Shown: piece after piece, positions 1-6,556 of the stretch
How the letters are laid out: each line of letters opens with the position of its first letter
Numbering within the stretch: the stretch's first letter is position 1
From: an uncultured Acidobacteriota bacterium
GTDB lineage: Bacteria; Acidobacteriota; Vicinamibacteria; Vicinamibacterales; SCN-69-37
Length of the DNA stretch: 15,043 nt
Direction of reading: 5' to 3'
Assembly (NCBI GenBank): GCA_937880585.1
Contig: CALFMR010000477.1
Location: 1-15,043, forward strand
Translations under genes and position numbers: made by a program
Notes under the pieces: generated by a model
Told to the model about the DNA's origin: nothing
Databases searched by the model: none
What the model saw: only the letters and a program-made list of their open reading frames with translations

Positions 1-2
1 TC

Positions 3-1247
3 GACCAGGCGCGCGAGAACGTGAAGAAGGTCCGCGCGCTCGTCCGGCGCGTCGAGAATCGCGGCTATGCCACGCTCGGCCGGCTGGCCGCGTACTTCGA
101 ATCGCTGCGCGCGGGAGACGAGTCGAACGCGGTCGTGCAGGCCGCCGGTGCCGTCAACCTGATGACGATGCACGCGGCGAAGGGGTTGGAGTTTCCGATC
201 GTCTTCCTCGTCAATCTGCACGCCGGCGGGCGCGGCGGAAGCGGCGCGGTCGCGGTCATCGAGTCCGGGCCCGACGGGACGCCGGAAGTCGCGTTCGGGT
301 CGACCGACGCGACCAGGCTCGAAGAGCGGCGCGATGCCGAGGAGCTGAGGCGGCTGCTCTACGTCGCCGTCACACGGGCGCGCGACCGGCTGTACCTGGC
401 CGCCGAGGTCGACGAACGTGGCCGCTTGCGCCGCGCCGGCCGCAGTCTCGCCTCGCTCCTGCCACCCGCGCTCGGCGACCTGTTCGCGCGTGCCGCAGCC
501 GACGAGCGTGCGGAGGAAGTCGAGTGGACGTCGACCGGCGGACGTTTCGCGTTTCGGGTGTGCCGGGCGGACGCCCTCCCGCCGGCACCTGGCGCCGGCC
601 TCGACGCGACGAGCGTGACGCAGGATGCGGCTGTCGAACCGCCGATCGAGATTCGACCGTTGGTCGCCGTTGGCCGTCATCCCGTCGCGGCCACGAGTGC
701 GTCGCCAGACGAGGGCGGGGAAGAGATCGGCGATGACGACGCGACCGCCGGCGGCGACTGGCGCGAGCGCGCCGCGCGTTCGGACGGTCACGAACGGCTC
801 GTCGGCACGCTCGTCCATCGTCTGTTTCAGCGTCAGCCGTCGCCCGACCTCGATCTGACGGCGCTGAGCGCCGTGGCACGGCGGCTGTGTCAGCCGCAGG
901 AACTGGTCGACGTCCCGAGTCCCGACGATCTGGCGGCGAACGCCGCGGCGCTTTACGCGCGCTTCAGGGATCGAGACGACGTCCGTGCCGTGTTCGCGGC
1001 CGGCGAGTGCTGGCACGAAGTGCCGTTCTCCTACGTCCCGCCCGGCCAGCCCGACGCCGTCGTTCGCGGCGTGGTCGACTGCCTGGTTATCGCGCCAGAC
1101 GGCGACGTGACGGTCGTCGAATTGAAGACCGGTCGGCCGAGGCCCGAGCACGAGCGCCAGGCCGCCCTGTATGCACGCGCGATGGCCGCGGTTCTGGGGC
1201 GGATGCCCACAGATCCACCGGTTATCGTGCGAGTTTTTTATCCGTGA
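3..1247 (+). CDS. AddA/RecB-like UvrD-family helicase-nuclease, C-terminal part (5' end outside window)
   Basis: This is the 3' end of a superfamily 1 DNA helicase fused to a nuclease; the frame is open to the left window edge and ends with TGA at 1245-1247, giving 414 visible residues. Helicase motif V is seen as MHAAKGLEF (about nt 168-194) and motif VI as LLYVAVTRAR (about nt 354-383), both typical of UvrD/AddA/RecB proteins. The C-terminal third carries a PD-(D/E)XK nuclease core: GVVDCL (about nt 1068-1085), then VELKTGR (about nt 1116-1136) supplying the E-x-K, then Q-x-x-x-Y in RQAALYARAM. All expected nuclease residues are present, so the enzyme is probably an active end-processing helicase-nuclease used in double-strand break repair. 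AddA fits best because of the domain order; RecB or a stand-alone nuclease-helicase is possible. The partner subunit (AddB or RecC) would lie upstream, outside the window. Confidence 0.9.
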   Translation, partial: DQARENVKKVRALVRRVENRGYATLGRLAAYFESLRAGDESNAVVQAAGAVNLMTMHAAKGLEFPIVFLVNLHAGGRGGSGAVAVIESGPDGTPEVAFGSTDATRLEERRDAEELRRLLYVAVTRARDRLYLAAEVDERGRLRRAGRSLASLLPPALGDLFARAAADERAEEVEWTSTGGRFAFRVCRADALPPAPGAGLDATSVTQDAAVEPPIEIRPLVAVGRHPVAATSASPDEGGEEIGDDDATAGGDWRERAARSDGHERLVGTLVHRLFQRQPSPDLDLTALSAVARRLCQPQELVDVPSPDDLAANAAALYARFRDRDDVRAVFAAGECWHEVPFSYVPPGQPDAVVRGVVDCLVIAPDGDVTVVELKTGRPRPEHERQAALYARAMAAVLGRMPTDPPVIVRVFYP

Positions 1248-1345
1248 AGCCGCTGTCGGGCCTCGTACCTTCGGACGATGGCCTCACGCGCGCGTCGGAT
1301 TTCCTGCCGAAGCGGGCATCGGTGACCGTCCAGGACCCGCCGAAT

Positions 1346-1378
1346 TTGGTCCGGCGGCCCGGAAGAATGCGATACACT
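1346..1378 (+). promoter_or_regulatory. Candidate promoter for the zinc-ribbon gene
   Basis: A -10-like hexamer TACACT (1373-1378) lies 10 bases before ATG 1389. The nearest -35-like sequence, TTGGTC at 1346-1351, is 21 bases away, which is too far for a standard sigma-70 promoter. A 6-bp inverted repeat, CCGCCG (1337-1342) with CGGCGG (1352-1357), overlaps it and could be an operator or the tail hairpin of the helicase gene. The support is sequence resemblance only. Confidence 0.35.
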
Positions 1379-1388
1379 CTTGGCGGGC

Positions 1389-1640
1389 ATGGCATACGCC
1401 CGATGGAGTGCTCATTTGTCGCTGACGTGTCCGAATTGTGGGAATTCCGAGAATTTTCTCGTCAAGACGCTGCAAATGCATCTGCTTCGCGTGACTGACG
1501 GTCAGTTGCAGCCGCCCCAGGAAGAGGGTCGTCCCGCTCTGGTTGAAGTGCTCTGTGACGAGTGCGACAGCACGGTCGATCTCGACGCTCTGGAAGAAGA
1601 TACTCGCCGCGAACTGCACGTCACGCTCGGCGCCCGGTAG
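1389..1640 (+). CDS. Small two-CxxC zinc-ribbon protein, function unknown
   Basis: This is a protein of about 83 residues with a CPNCG knuckle near the N terminus and a CDECDST knuckle about 42 residues later. The spacing and the surrounding residues fit a zinc ribbon. The C terminus is acidic then basic (DLDALEEDTRRE). I do not recognise a named family, and a role in nucleic acid or protein binding would be guesswork. The start is uncertain. ATG 1389 lies just behind a -10-like hexamer and would give a nearly leaderless mRNA. TTG 1416 has a good Shine-Dalgarno GGAG at 1405-1408 with 7-base spacing and would give a 74-residue protein beginning MSLTCPNCG, which looks like a natural zinc-ribbon start. 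Wobble-position GC is lower here than in the neighbouring genes. It is followed after 21 bases by the J-domain-like gene. Confidence 0.72.
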   Translation: MAYARWSAHLSLTCPNCGNSENFLVKTLQMHLLRVTDGQLQPPQEEGRPALVEVLCDECDSTVDLDALEEDTRRELHVTLGAR

Positions 1641-1661
1641 CGAATCGAGTGGCGGTTCGTC

Positions 1662-1907
1662 GTGCACGACTACTTCGACATTCTCGGCCTGCCGGTCGAC
1701 GCGCCGGCCAGCGAAGTACGACGCGCCGTCCGCCGTCGCGCGGCTCGTTCGCATCCTGATTTCCGGCCCGCGGCCGGAAGCCTCCCCGCCATTTCCGCGT
1801 TCTCGTTTGCCGTTCGGCCGCCCGTCGCCGACGCCGCTGTCGATTTCGCCGACATGGGTGCCTTCGTCGATCGGATCCAGGCCGCCTTCTTCGGCGGCGC
1901 CTACTGA
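1662..1907 (+). CDS. Degenerate J-domain (DnaJ-like) small protein
   Basis: This 81-residue protein starts with a recognisable J-domain front half: DYFDILGLP at residues 3-11 (helix I), a basic helix II (residues 17-30, rich in Arg) and an intact HPD tripeptide at residues 31-33. In DnaJ-type co-chaperones HPD stimulates Hsp70 ATPase. After HPD the usual helix III with its F-x-x-I-x-x-A-Y pattern is not recognisable; instead there is a Pro/Ala-rich stretch and then an amphipathic tail ending VDRIQAAFFGGAY. The gene starts with GTG at 1662, where translation begins directly at helix I; only a weak GAGT-like ribosome site precedes it. It lies between the zinc-ribbon gene and a small membrane protein gene, with short gaps (21 and 12 bases) that suggest one transcript. 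It could be a true miniature J-protein or a relic. The J-domain assignment is strong for the first 35 residues only. Confidence 0.7.
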   Translation: MHDYFDILGLPVDAPASEVRRAVRRRAARSHPDFRPAAGSLPAISAFSFAVRPPVADAAVDFADMGAFVDRIQAAFFGGAY

Positions 1908-1919
1908 CGAGGCCGCGCC

Positions 1920-2315
1920 GTGCGCGTCCACCTGGACGTCCTGGGCTGGCTCTACGTCCTCACCGGCGCTTTCGGCGTCCTGACGGGCGCATCGCTTGCC
2001 GTGCTCGCGTCCGGCACGCATGCGGCCGCCATCGGCGGCATCGCCGGTCCGCTCGCCGGGCCCGCCATCTGGCTGCTCGTCGGGTGTGGATGGGTGCTCC
2101 TTGCCGGAGGCATCACCCTGATAGTCATCGGCCGGCGGCTCGCCGTGCGGACTCGGCGAGGGCGACTCGCGGCGCTCGTCGCGGCGGTGCCGCTGTTGGC
2201 TGTCCCGCCATTCGGCACCGCGCTCGGAATCTACACGTTCTGGACGCTCGTCAATGACGACGCGCGGCGCGCCTTCGGGCAGCCGCCGCCCACGCCAGAT
2301 ACAATCAGGATATGA
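1920..2315 (+). CDS. Small integral membrane protein, three predicted helices, function unknown
   Basis: This is a 131-residue hydrophobic protein starting at GTG 1920, with GAGG at 1909-1912 seven bases upstream as ribosome site. Hydrophobic segments lie at about residues 7-31, 46-70 and 82-108. An arginine-rich loop (residues 71-81, GRRLAVRTRRG) sits between the second and third and would face the cytoplasm by the positive-inside rule. The tail reads YTFWTLVNDDARRAFG, a style of ending (a helix followed by W-x-L with an acidic and basic patch) common in small bacterial membrane proteins of unknown role. Its TGA overlaps the ATG of the mrp gene in an ATGA arrangement (2312-2315), so the two are probably translationally coupled. 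No enzymatic motif is visible and I do not recognise a named family. Confidence 0.75.
   Translation: MRVHLDVLGWLYVLTGAFGVLTGASLAVLASGTHAAAIGGIAGPLAGPAIWLLVGCGWVLLAGGITLIVIGRRLAVRTRRGRLAALVAAVPLLAVPPFGTALGIYTFWTLVNDDARRAFGQPPPTPDTIRI
2300..2305 (+). promoter_or_regulatory. Candidate -10 element directly before mrp
   Basis: TACAAT matches five of six bases of the sigma-70 -10 consensus and lies inside the last codons of the membrane protein gene. Its expected start of transcription, about seven bases downstream, coincides with the A of the mrp ATG at 2312, which would give a leaderless mRNA. AGGA at 2307-2310 is only one base from the ATG and is too close to act as a normal ribosome site. No good -35 sequence is seen. 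Confidence 0.35.
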
Positions 2316-3394
2316 GCTCTCCCCGCGAGGCCGCGGTGCTCGACGCACTGCGGGCCGTGACCGACCCCGATCTGCACAAGGACATCGTGACGCTCGGATT
2401 CGTCAAGCAGTTGACGATCGACGGCGGGCACGTCCGCTTCACGATCGAACTGACGACGCCGGCGTGTCCCGTGAAAGACCTGATGCGCGAGCAGGCGAAG
2501 ACGGCTGTGTCGGCCGTGCCGGGCGTTACCTCGGTGGACATCGAGATGACGGCGAGCGTACGGGCGGTGTCGCCGCTCGACGGCGGCCGTCCTCCGGTCG
2601 AGGGCGTGCGCAACATCATCGCGGTCGGCGCGGGCAAGGGCGGCGTGGGCAAGACGACGCTGTCGGTGAACCTGGCGGCGGCGCTGGCGGCGCGCGGCAG
2701 CCGGGTGGCGATCATCGACGCCGACATGTACGGTCCGAACGTGCCCCTCATGCTCGGCATGCGGGCGCGGCTGCAGACCGACGGCGACAAGATCATTCCC
2801 GCCGAACGCTACGGCATGCAGGTCATCTCGCTCGCGTTCCTGGCTGACGACGACGCGCCGGTCATCTGGCGGGGGCCGATGCTGCACGGCGCGATTCAGC
2901 AGTTCTTCCGCGACGTCCGTTGGACGGACGTCGACTACCTCATCGTCGACCTGCCGCCAGGGACAGGCGATGTGGCGCTCAGTCTCAGTCAGACCGTGCC
3001 GGTGGCCGGCGCGGTCGTCGTCACGACGCCCCAGTCGGTGTCCGTGGCCGACACGCGGCGGGCGATCCTGATGTATCGCAAGCTGAACATCCCGGTGCTC
3101 GGGCTCGTGGAGAACATGAGCCACTTCGTCTGTGCCGGGTGCGGGCGCGAGAGCGATATCTTTGGAAAGGGCGGTGGCGAAGATCTGGCTGCCACGATGT
3201 CGCTGCCGTTTCTCGGGCGCGTGCCTCTGTACGAACCGGTCCGTCGGGCTGGTGACGCAGGAGTGCCGCTCGTCATGAGCGATCCGGAATCACCGGCAGC
3301 CGCCGCGCTCGTCGCGGTGGCCGAGCGGGTGGCACAGCAGGTATCCGTGGCGTCCTTCGCGCGGGGTGCCATCCCTCTCGTGCCGGTGAGTTGA
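2312..3394 (+). CDS. mrp: Mrp/ApbC/NBP35-family iron-sulfur cluster carrier ATPase
   Basis: This 360-residue P-loop ATPase is of the family that carries and inserts Fe-S clusters into target proteins in the cytoplasm. Residues 1-90 form a MIP18/DUF59-type domain with the conserved Cys in TPACPVKD (Cys52). The ATPase domain starts with the deviant Walker A GKGGVGKTT (residues 108-116), followed by IDADMYGPN (135-143), and VDLPPGTGD corresponds to the Walker B and switch region. A CxxC (Cys274 and Cys277, in FVCAGCGRE) is the expected cluster-binding site at the dimer interface of ApbC/NBP35 proteins. The full length and every family hallmark are present, so it should be functional. Its ATG overlaps the preceding membrane protein gene by 4 bases. 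Isc/Suf genes are not in the window, so the client proteins are unknown. Confidence 0.96.
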   Translation: MSSPREAAVLDALRAVTDPDLHKDIVTLGFVKQLTIDGGHVRFTIELTTPACPVKDLMREQAKTAVSAVPGVTSVDIEMTASVRAVSPLDGGRPPVEGVRNIIAVGAGKGGVGKTTLSVNLAAALAARGSRVAIIDADMYGPNVPLMLGMRARLQTDGDKIIPAERYGMQVISLAFLADDDAPVIWRGPMLHGAIQQFFRDVRWTDVDYLIVDLPPGTGDVALSLSQTVPVAGAVVVTTPQSVSVADTRRAILMYRKLNIPVLGLVENMSHFVCAGCGRESDIFGKGGGEDLAATMSLPFLGRVPLYEPVRRAGDAGVPLVMSDPESPAAAALVAVAERVAQQVSVASFARGAIPLVPVS

Positions 3395-3399
3395 CGGCC

Positions 3400-3447
3400 C
3401 CCGGGCATCTCCACGCCCGACCGGATCACGAACTAGCAATGCCCGGG
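3400..3447 (+). repeat. 9-bp perfect inverted repeat downstream of mrp
   Basis: CCCGGGCAT at 3400-3408 pairs perfectly with ATGCCCGGG at 3439-3447 around a 30-base loop. It starts six bases after the mrp stop codon and lies in the 148-base gap before the M16 genes. No T-tract follows, so it is at best a weak or factor-dependent terminator, or a chance pairing in GC-rich DNA. The rest of this gap shows only a short GTCCG/CGGAC palindrome and the weak ribosome site of the next gene. Confidence 0.3.
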
Positions 3448-3542
3448 CCGGCGCCCGGCGGCGCGCGCGCGTCGTCGTCCGCCGGACCTCGTCACGGCGT
3501 CCTCCAACTGCGGATCGGCGCCAGGGAGCCCGGACTCTACGC

Positions 3543-4853
3543 ATGCGTATCGACGTCTCCAAGATCACGCTCGCCAACGGGCTGGACGTGCTCGTCCACG
3601 AGGACCATCGTGTGCCGCTCGCGGCCGTCAGCCTCTGGTACCACGTGGGGTCGAAGAACGAACGGCCCGGCCTGACCGGACTCGCGCATCTCTTCGAGCA
3701 CCTGATGTTCGAGGGTGCGGAACATCAGCCGTCGGGGTTCTTCCAGCCGCTGCAGGAGGCGGGCGCGTCGCTCAACGGATCGACGAGCCCGGACCGGACG
3801 AACTACTGGGAGCTCGTGCCGAAGAGCGCGCTGCGGCTCGCGCTGTGGATGGAAGCCGACCGGATGGGCTGGCTCCTGCCGGCCTTGTCGCAAGCACGCT
3901 TCGAGACTCAGCGCGGCGTCGTCTTGAACGAACGCCGGCAGAACTATGAGAACCGGCCGTACGGGCTGGCGCAGTTCGCGCTGATGGACGCGCTCTATCC
4001 GGACACGCATCCTTATCAATGGCCGACGATCGGCCGGCCCGCGGACCTGGCCGTCGCCACGCTCGATGACGTGCGCGCGTTCTTCACGCGCTACTACCAT
4101 CCGGGCAACGCGTCGCTGGCCGTGGCGGGCGATGTCGACACGCGCGAGGTCGTGGAGCTCGCGACTGAGCTCTTCGGCGACATCCCGGCCGGTCCACCCG
4201 TGCCGCCCGTCGTCGTGCCACCGGTGTCGCGCGTCGCGCGGCGGCTCCAGCTCGAAGATCGCGTCGAGCTGCCGCGTCTGTATCTCGCCTGGATCTCGCC
4301 CGCGCTCTTCGCGCCCGACGATGCGGCGCTAGACATGGTCGCCGATCTCGTCGGCAATGGTCGGACGTCGCGGCTGTACCGGCGGCTCGTCCACGATCGC
4401 CGCGTCGCCGTCGAGCTGGCCGCCGCGCAAGGGTCGCGCGAGCTCGACGGGCTGTTCCAGATCGTCGCGTCGGCCGCGCCGGGCCACTCGCTCGACGAAG
4501 TGGAAGCCGCCATCTACGACGAGATCGATCGCTTCGTCGACGACGGCCCGACGGCCGACGAAGTCGCGCGCGAACACGCGCAAGCCGAGGCGACGTTCGT
4601 CATGCGGCTGCAGTCGCTCGGCGGGTTCGGCGGCAAGGCCGATCAGATCAACGCCTACAACGTCCATCGCGGCGTGCCGGACAGCTTTGACGCGGATCTC
4701 GGCCGATACCTCAACACGACAGGCGCCGACCTCGCGGCGGCCGCGGGCCGCTGGCTCGTGCGCGATCGTGCGACGGCGCTCGCCGTCGTGCCGCACGGCC
4801 GAGGCGACCTCGTGATTGCCGGCGCGGATCGGACGCCGGTGCGGGTGTCGTGA
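3543..4853 (+). CDS. M16-family zinc metallopeptidase, catalytic subunit
   Basis: This 436-residue protein is a processing-peptidase-like M16 (pitrilysin family) metallopeptidase. The inverted zinc motif HxxEH is present as HLFEH at residues 49-53: two His ligands and the catalytic Glu52. The third ligand is Glu130 in VVLNERRQNYENRPYG, the expected 77 residues beyond the second His. Further family signatures are HLMFEGAEHQP, the YYHPGNASLAVAGD segment and the second-half domain containing VADLVGNGRTSRLYRRLV. There is no signal peptide, so it should act in the cytoplasm unless the start is misplaced. GGGAG at 3524-3528 is 14 bases before the ATG, a rather long spacing. It overlaps the next gene by 1 to 4 bases. 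M16B peptidases of this size work as dimers, and the partner here is surely the next protein. The substrate is unknown; peptide turnover is the usual role. Confidence 0.95.
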   Translation: MRIDVSKITLANGLDVLVHEDHRVPLAAVSLWYHVGSKNERPGLTGLAHLFEHLMFEGAEHQPSGFFQPLQEAGASLNGSTSPDRTNYWELVPKSALRLALWMEADRMGWLLPALSQARFETQRGVVLNERRQNYENRPYGLAQFALMDALYPDTHPYQWPTIGRPADLAVATLDDVRAFFTRYYHPGNASLAVAGDVDTREVVELATELFGDIPAGPPVPPVVVPPVSRVARRLQLEDRVELPRLYLAWISPALFAPDDAALDMVADLVGNGRTSRLYRRLVHDRRVAVELAAAQGSRELDGLFQIVASAAPGHSLDEVEAAIYDEIDRFVDDGPTADEVAREHAQAEATFVMRLQSLGGFGGKADQINAYNVHRGVPDSFDADLGRYLNTTGADLAAAAGRWLVRDRATALAVVPHGRGDLVIAGADRTPVRVS

Positions 4854-6214
4854 TGACCACGCGCTTCGACATGCCCGTCGTCGGTCCGGCCCTGCAGGTC
4901 CGGTTTCCGGACATCGCGCGCGAGACGCAGCCGAACGGTTTGCGCGTGTGGGCCGTGCCGCTGCCGGTCTTGCCGGTCGTGACGATTCTCCTGATCGTGC
5001 CGCGCGGGTCGGCCGACGATCCGACGGACCGTGCCGGGCTTGCCAGCGTGACGGCCGACATGCTCGACGAGGGCGCCGGAATGCGCGACGCGATCGAGCT
5101 CGCCGCCGCGTTCGGGCGCATGGGCACGCATCTCGAGATCGAAACGCGCGCCGACGCGACGTTCTTCTCGATGACGGTGCTCTCGCGCTTTCTCGAGCCG
5201 TCCCTCGCGCTCCTCGCCGACATCGTGCGCCAACCGCGGCTCGCGCCGGCGGACTTCGATCGCGTGCGCGATCTGCGACTGAGCCGGCTGCGCCAACTTC
5301 GCCAACTCGCCGCGAGCGTCGCGGACCGGGCGTACGTGTCGGCGATCTTCGGCGACCACCCGTACGGTCATGGATCGCTCGGGACGACGGGCTCGGTCGA
5401 GGGCATCTCGCTCGACGACGTGCGGTCATTCTGGGCGCGGCAGTTCGGACCTGGCGGCGCGACGCTCATCGTGAGCGGGGCGACGACGACATCGGACGTC
5501 GTCCAGGCGGCGTCGGTGGCGTTTGGCGGCTGGGATGCGACGCCCGAGCCGCGGCCCGATGATGCGGCATGGACAGTGCCGCCGCCGGCCGACGCGCGCA
5601 TCCTGCTCGTCGACCGTCCGGACGCGCCACAGTCCGAGCTGCGCGTCGGCCACGTCGGACCGCCGCGATCGACGCCGGACTTCCATGCGCTTATCACGAT
5701 GAACGCCGCGCTCGGCGGTCAGTTCACGAGCCGCATCAACCGGCGGCTGCGCGAGGAGAAGGGGCTCACCTACGGCGCGCGCACCTCGTTCGACCTGCGG
5801 CGCGTGGCGGGGAGCTTCACGTGCGAGACGAGCGTGCAGGCCGACGCGACGGCGCAGGCCGTGGCGGACATCCTCGTCGAGCTCGAGGCGATTCGCGGCG
5901 CGTCCGTGCTCACGACCGCTGAGCTCGCGCAGGCGCAGGCGTCGCTCACGCGCGGCTACGTGCGCAACTTCGAGACGAGCGCGCAGATCGCCCGCGCGAC
6001 GGCGCAGCTCGCCGTGCACGGGCTGCCCGACGACACGTTCGATCGCTTCGTGCCGGAGGTCGATGCGCTCACGGCCGCCGACGTCCACGACGTGGCGGTG
6101 CGCGCGCTTTCGCCCGCGAAGGCGACCGTGGTCGTCGTCGGCGATCGGGCGCTCGTCGGCGACTCGCTCGCCGCGCTCGGACGCATCGTCGCGCCCGTGA
6201 CGGTCGATCTGTAG
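4853..6214 (+). CDS. M16-family peptidase homologue, non-catalytic subunit
   Basis: This 453-residue M16 protein lacks the zinc site: where HxxEH should be, the sequence reads TADMLDEG. The rest of the fold is intact, including FGDHPYGHGSLGT and the C-terminal half with LREEKGLTYG (Arg and Tyr around residues 300 and 307), the pair that in heterodimeric M16B enzymes helps to position substrate in the other subunit's active site. It is therefore the inactive partner of the upstream HxxEH protein. Start choice: ATG 4853 overlaps the upstream TGA by one base; GTG 4850, in frame one codon earlier, would also work. Either way translation is coupled, which favours equal amounts of the two subunits. 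No signal peptide is seen. Paired active and inactive M16B subunits encoded side by side are known, for example in Sphingomonas. Confidence 0.93.
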   Translation: MTTRFDMPVVGPALQVRFPDIARETQPNGLRVWAVPLPVLPVVTILLIVPRGSADDPTDRAGLASVTADMLDEGAGMRDAIELAAAFGRMGTHLEIETRADATFFSMTVLSRFLEPSLALLADIVRQPRLAPADFDRVRDLRLSRLRQLRQLAASVADRAYVSAIFGDHPYGHGSLGTTGSVEGISLDDVRSFWARQFGPGGATLIVSGATTTSDVVQAASVAFGGWDATPEPRPDDAAWTVPPPADARILLVDRPDAPQSELRVGHVGPPRSTPDFHALITMNAALGGQFTSRINRRLREEKGLTYGARTSFDLRRVAGSFTCETSVQADATAQAVADILVELEAIRGASVLTTAELAQAQASLTRGYVRNFETSAQIARATAQLAVHGLPDDTFDRFVPEVDALTAADVHDVAVRALSPAKATVVVVGDRALVGDSLAALGRIVAPVTVDL

Positions 6215-6261
6215 CGCCCATCGATCCGCGCCGGATCCCTCCTGAGGATCGAATCGCCCGA

Positions 6262-6270
6262 TGCTAGACT
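6262..6270 (+). promoter_or_regulatory. Candidate extended -10 promoter before the 71-residue membrane protein
   Basis: TG at 6262-6263, one base, then TAGACT at 6265-6270 form an extended -10-like element. The expected transcription start is near 6277, three bases before ATG 6280, so the mRNA would be practically leaderless. No -35 consensus is seen, as is usual for extended -10 promoters. Gap 6215-6279 holds nothing else. Confidence 0.4.
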
Positions 6271-6279
6271 GACGGCCGT

Positions 6280-6495
6280 ATGTCCCTTGCGCGCTGGAGC
6301 GTCAGCCTGATCGCCGTCATCGGCATCCTGGCGGCGACGATCGCCGGCGCGACGATCTGGCTGCTTCTCACCGATCCGGTCCGCGGCGCCGACACCGTGT
6401 CGACCGCGATGGCGACGGGCGACATCACGCCCTTCATGCGCGCGCTCGGCGGCGTCATCGTCGACGCGCTGCGCGATCTGTTCCGCTATCTCTGA
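6280..6495 (+). CDS. Small single-pass membrane protein, function unknown
   Basis: This 71-residue protein has one strong hydrophobic segment at about residues 8-30 (ending IWLLLTDP) and then a short soluble tail with DITPFMRALGG and a terminal amphipathic stretch VDALRDLFRYL. The first residues are MSLARW, so the segment is either an uncleaved membrane anchor or a signal peptide without a clear cleavage site. ATG 6280 has no Shine-Dalgarno but follows directly on an extended -10-like element, which supports its reality and the start. The gene lies 65 bases after the M16 pair and is followed by a strong palindrome, so it is probably a separate short transcription unit. I do not recognise a family. 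Confidence 0.62.
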   Translation: MSLARWSVSLIAVIGILAATIAGATIWLLLTDPVRGADTVSTAMATGDITPFMRALGGVIVDALRDLFRYL

Positions 6496-6509
6496 GACCA
6501 TCTGTGGAG

Positions 6510-6531
6510 CCCTGGGCCTTCAGGCCCAGGG
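6510..6531. terminator. 10-bp palindrome between convergent genes, possible bidirectional terminator or REP-like unit
   Basis: CCCTGGGCCT (6510-6519) and AGGCCCAGGG (6522-6531) are perfectly complementary and separated by two bases, so as RNA they would form an 8 to 10 bp stem with a small loop. It lies 14 bases after the stop of the 71-residue protein gene and 25 bases beyond the stop of the convergent minus-strand hydrolase. No T-tract flanks it. A second, looser copy of the motif (GTGGA, then GGGCC and AGGCC) follows at 6536-6556, while GTGGA also begins the first unit at 6504, hinting at a dispersed repeat family. Confidence 0.55.
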
Positions 6532-6556
6532 GTACGTGGAACCGGGCCAGCAGGCC

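Noticed and set aside
3400..3447. Intrinsic terminator for mrp
   Set aside because: The 9-bp arms are separated by a 30-base loop and no T-tract follows, so I list it only as an inverted repeat.
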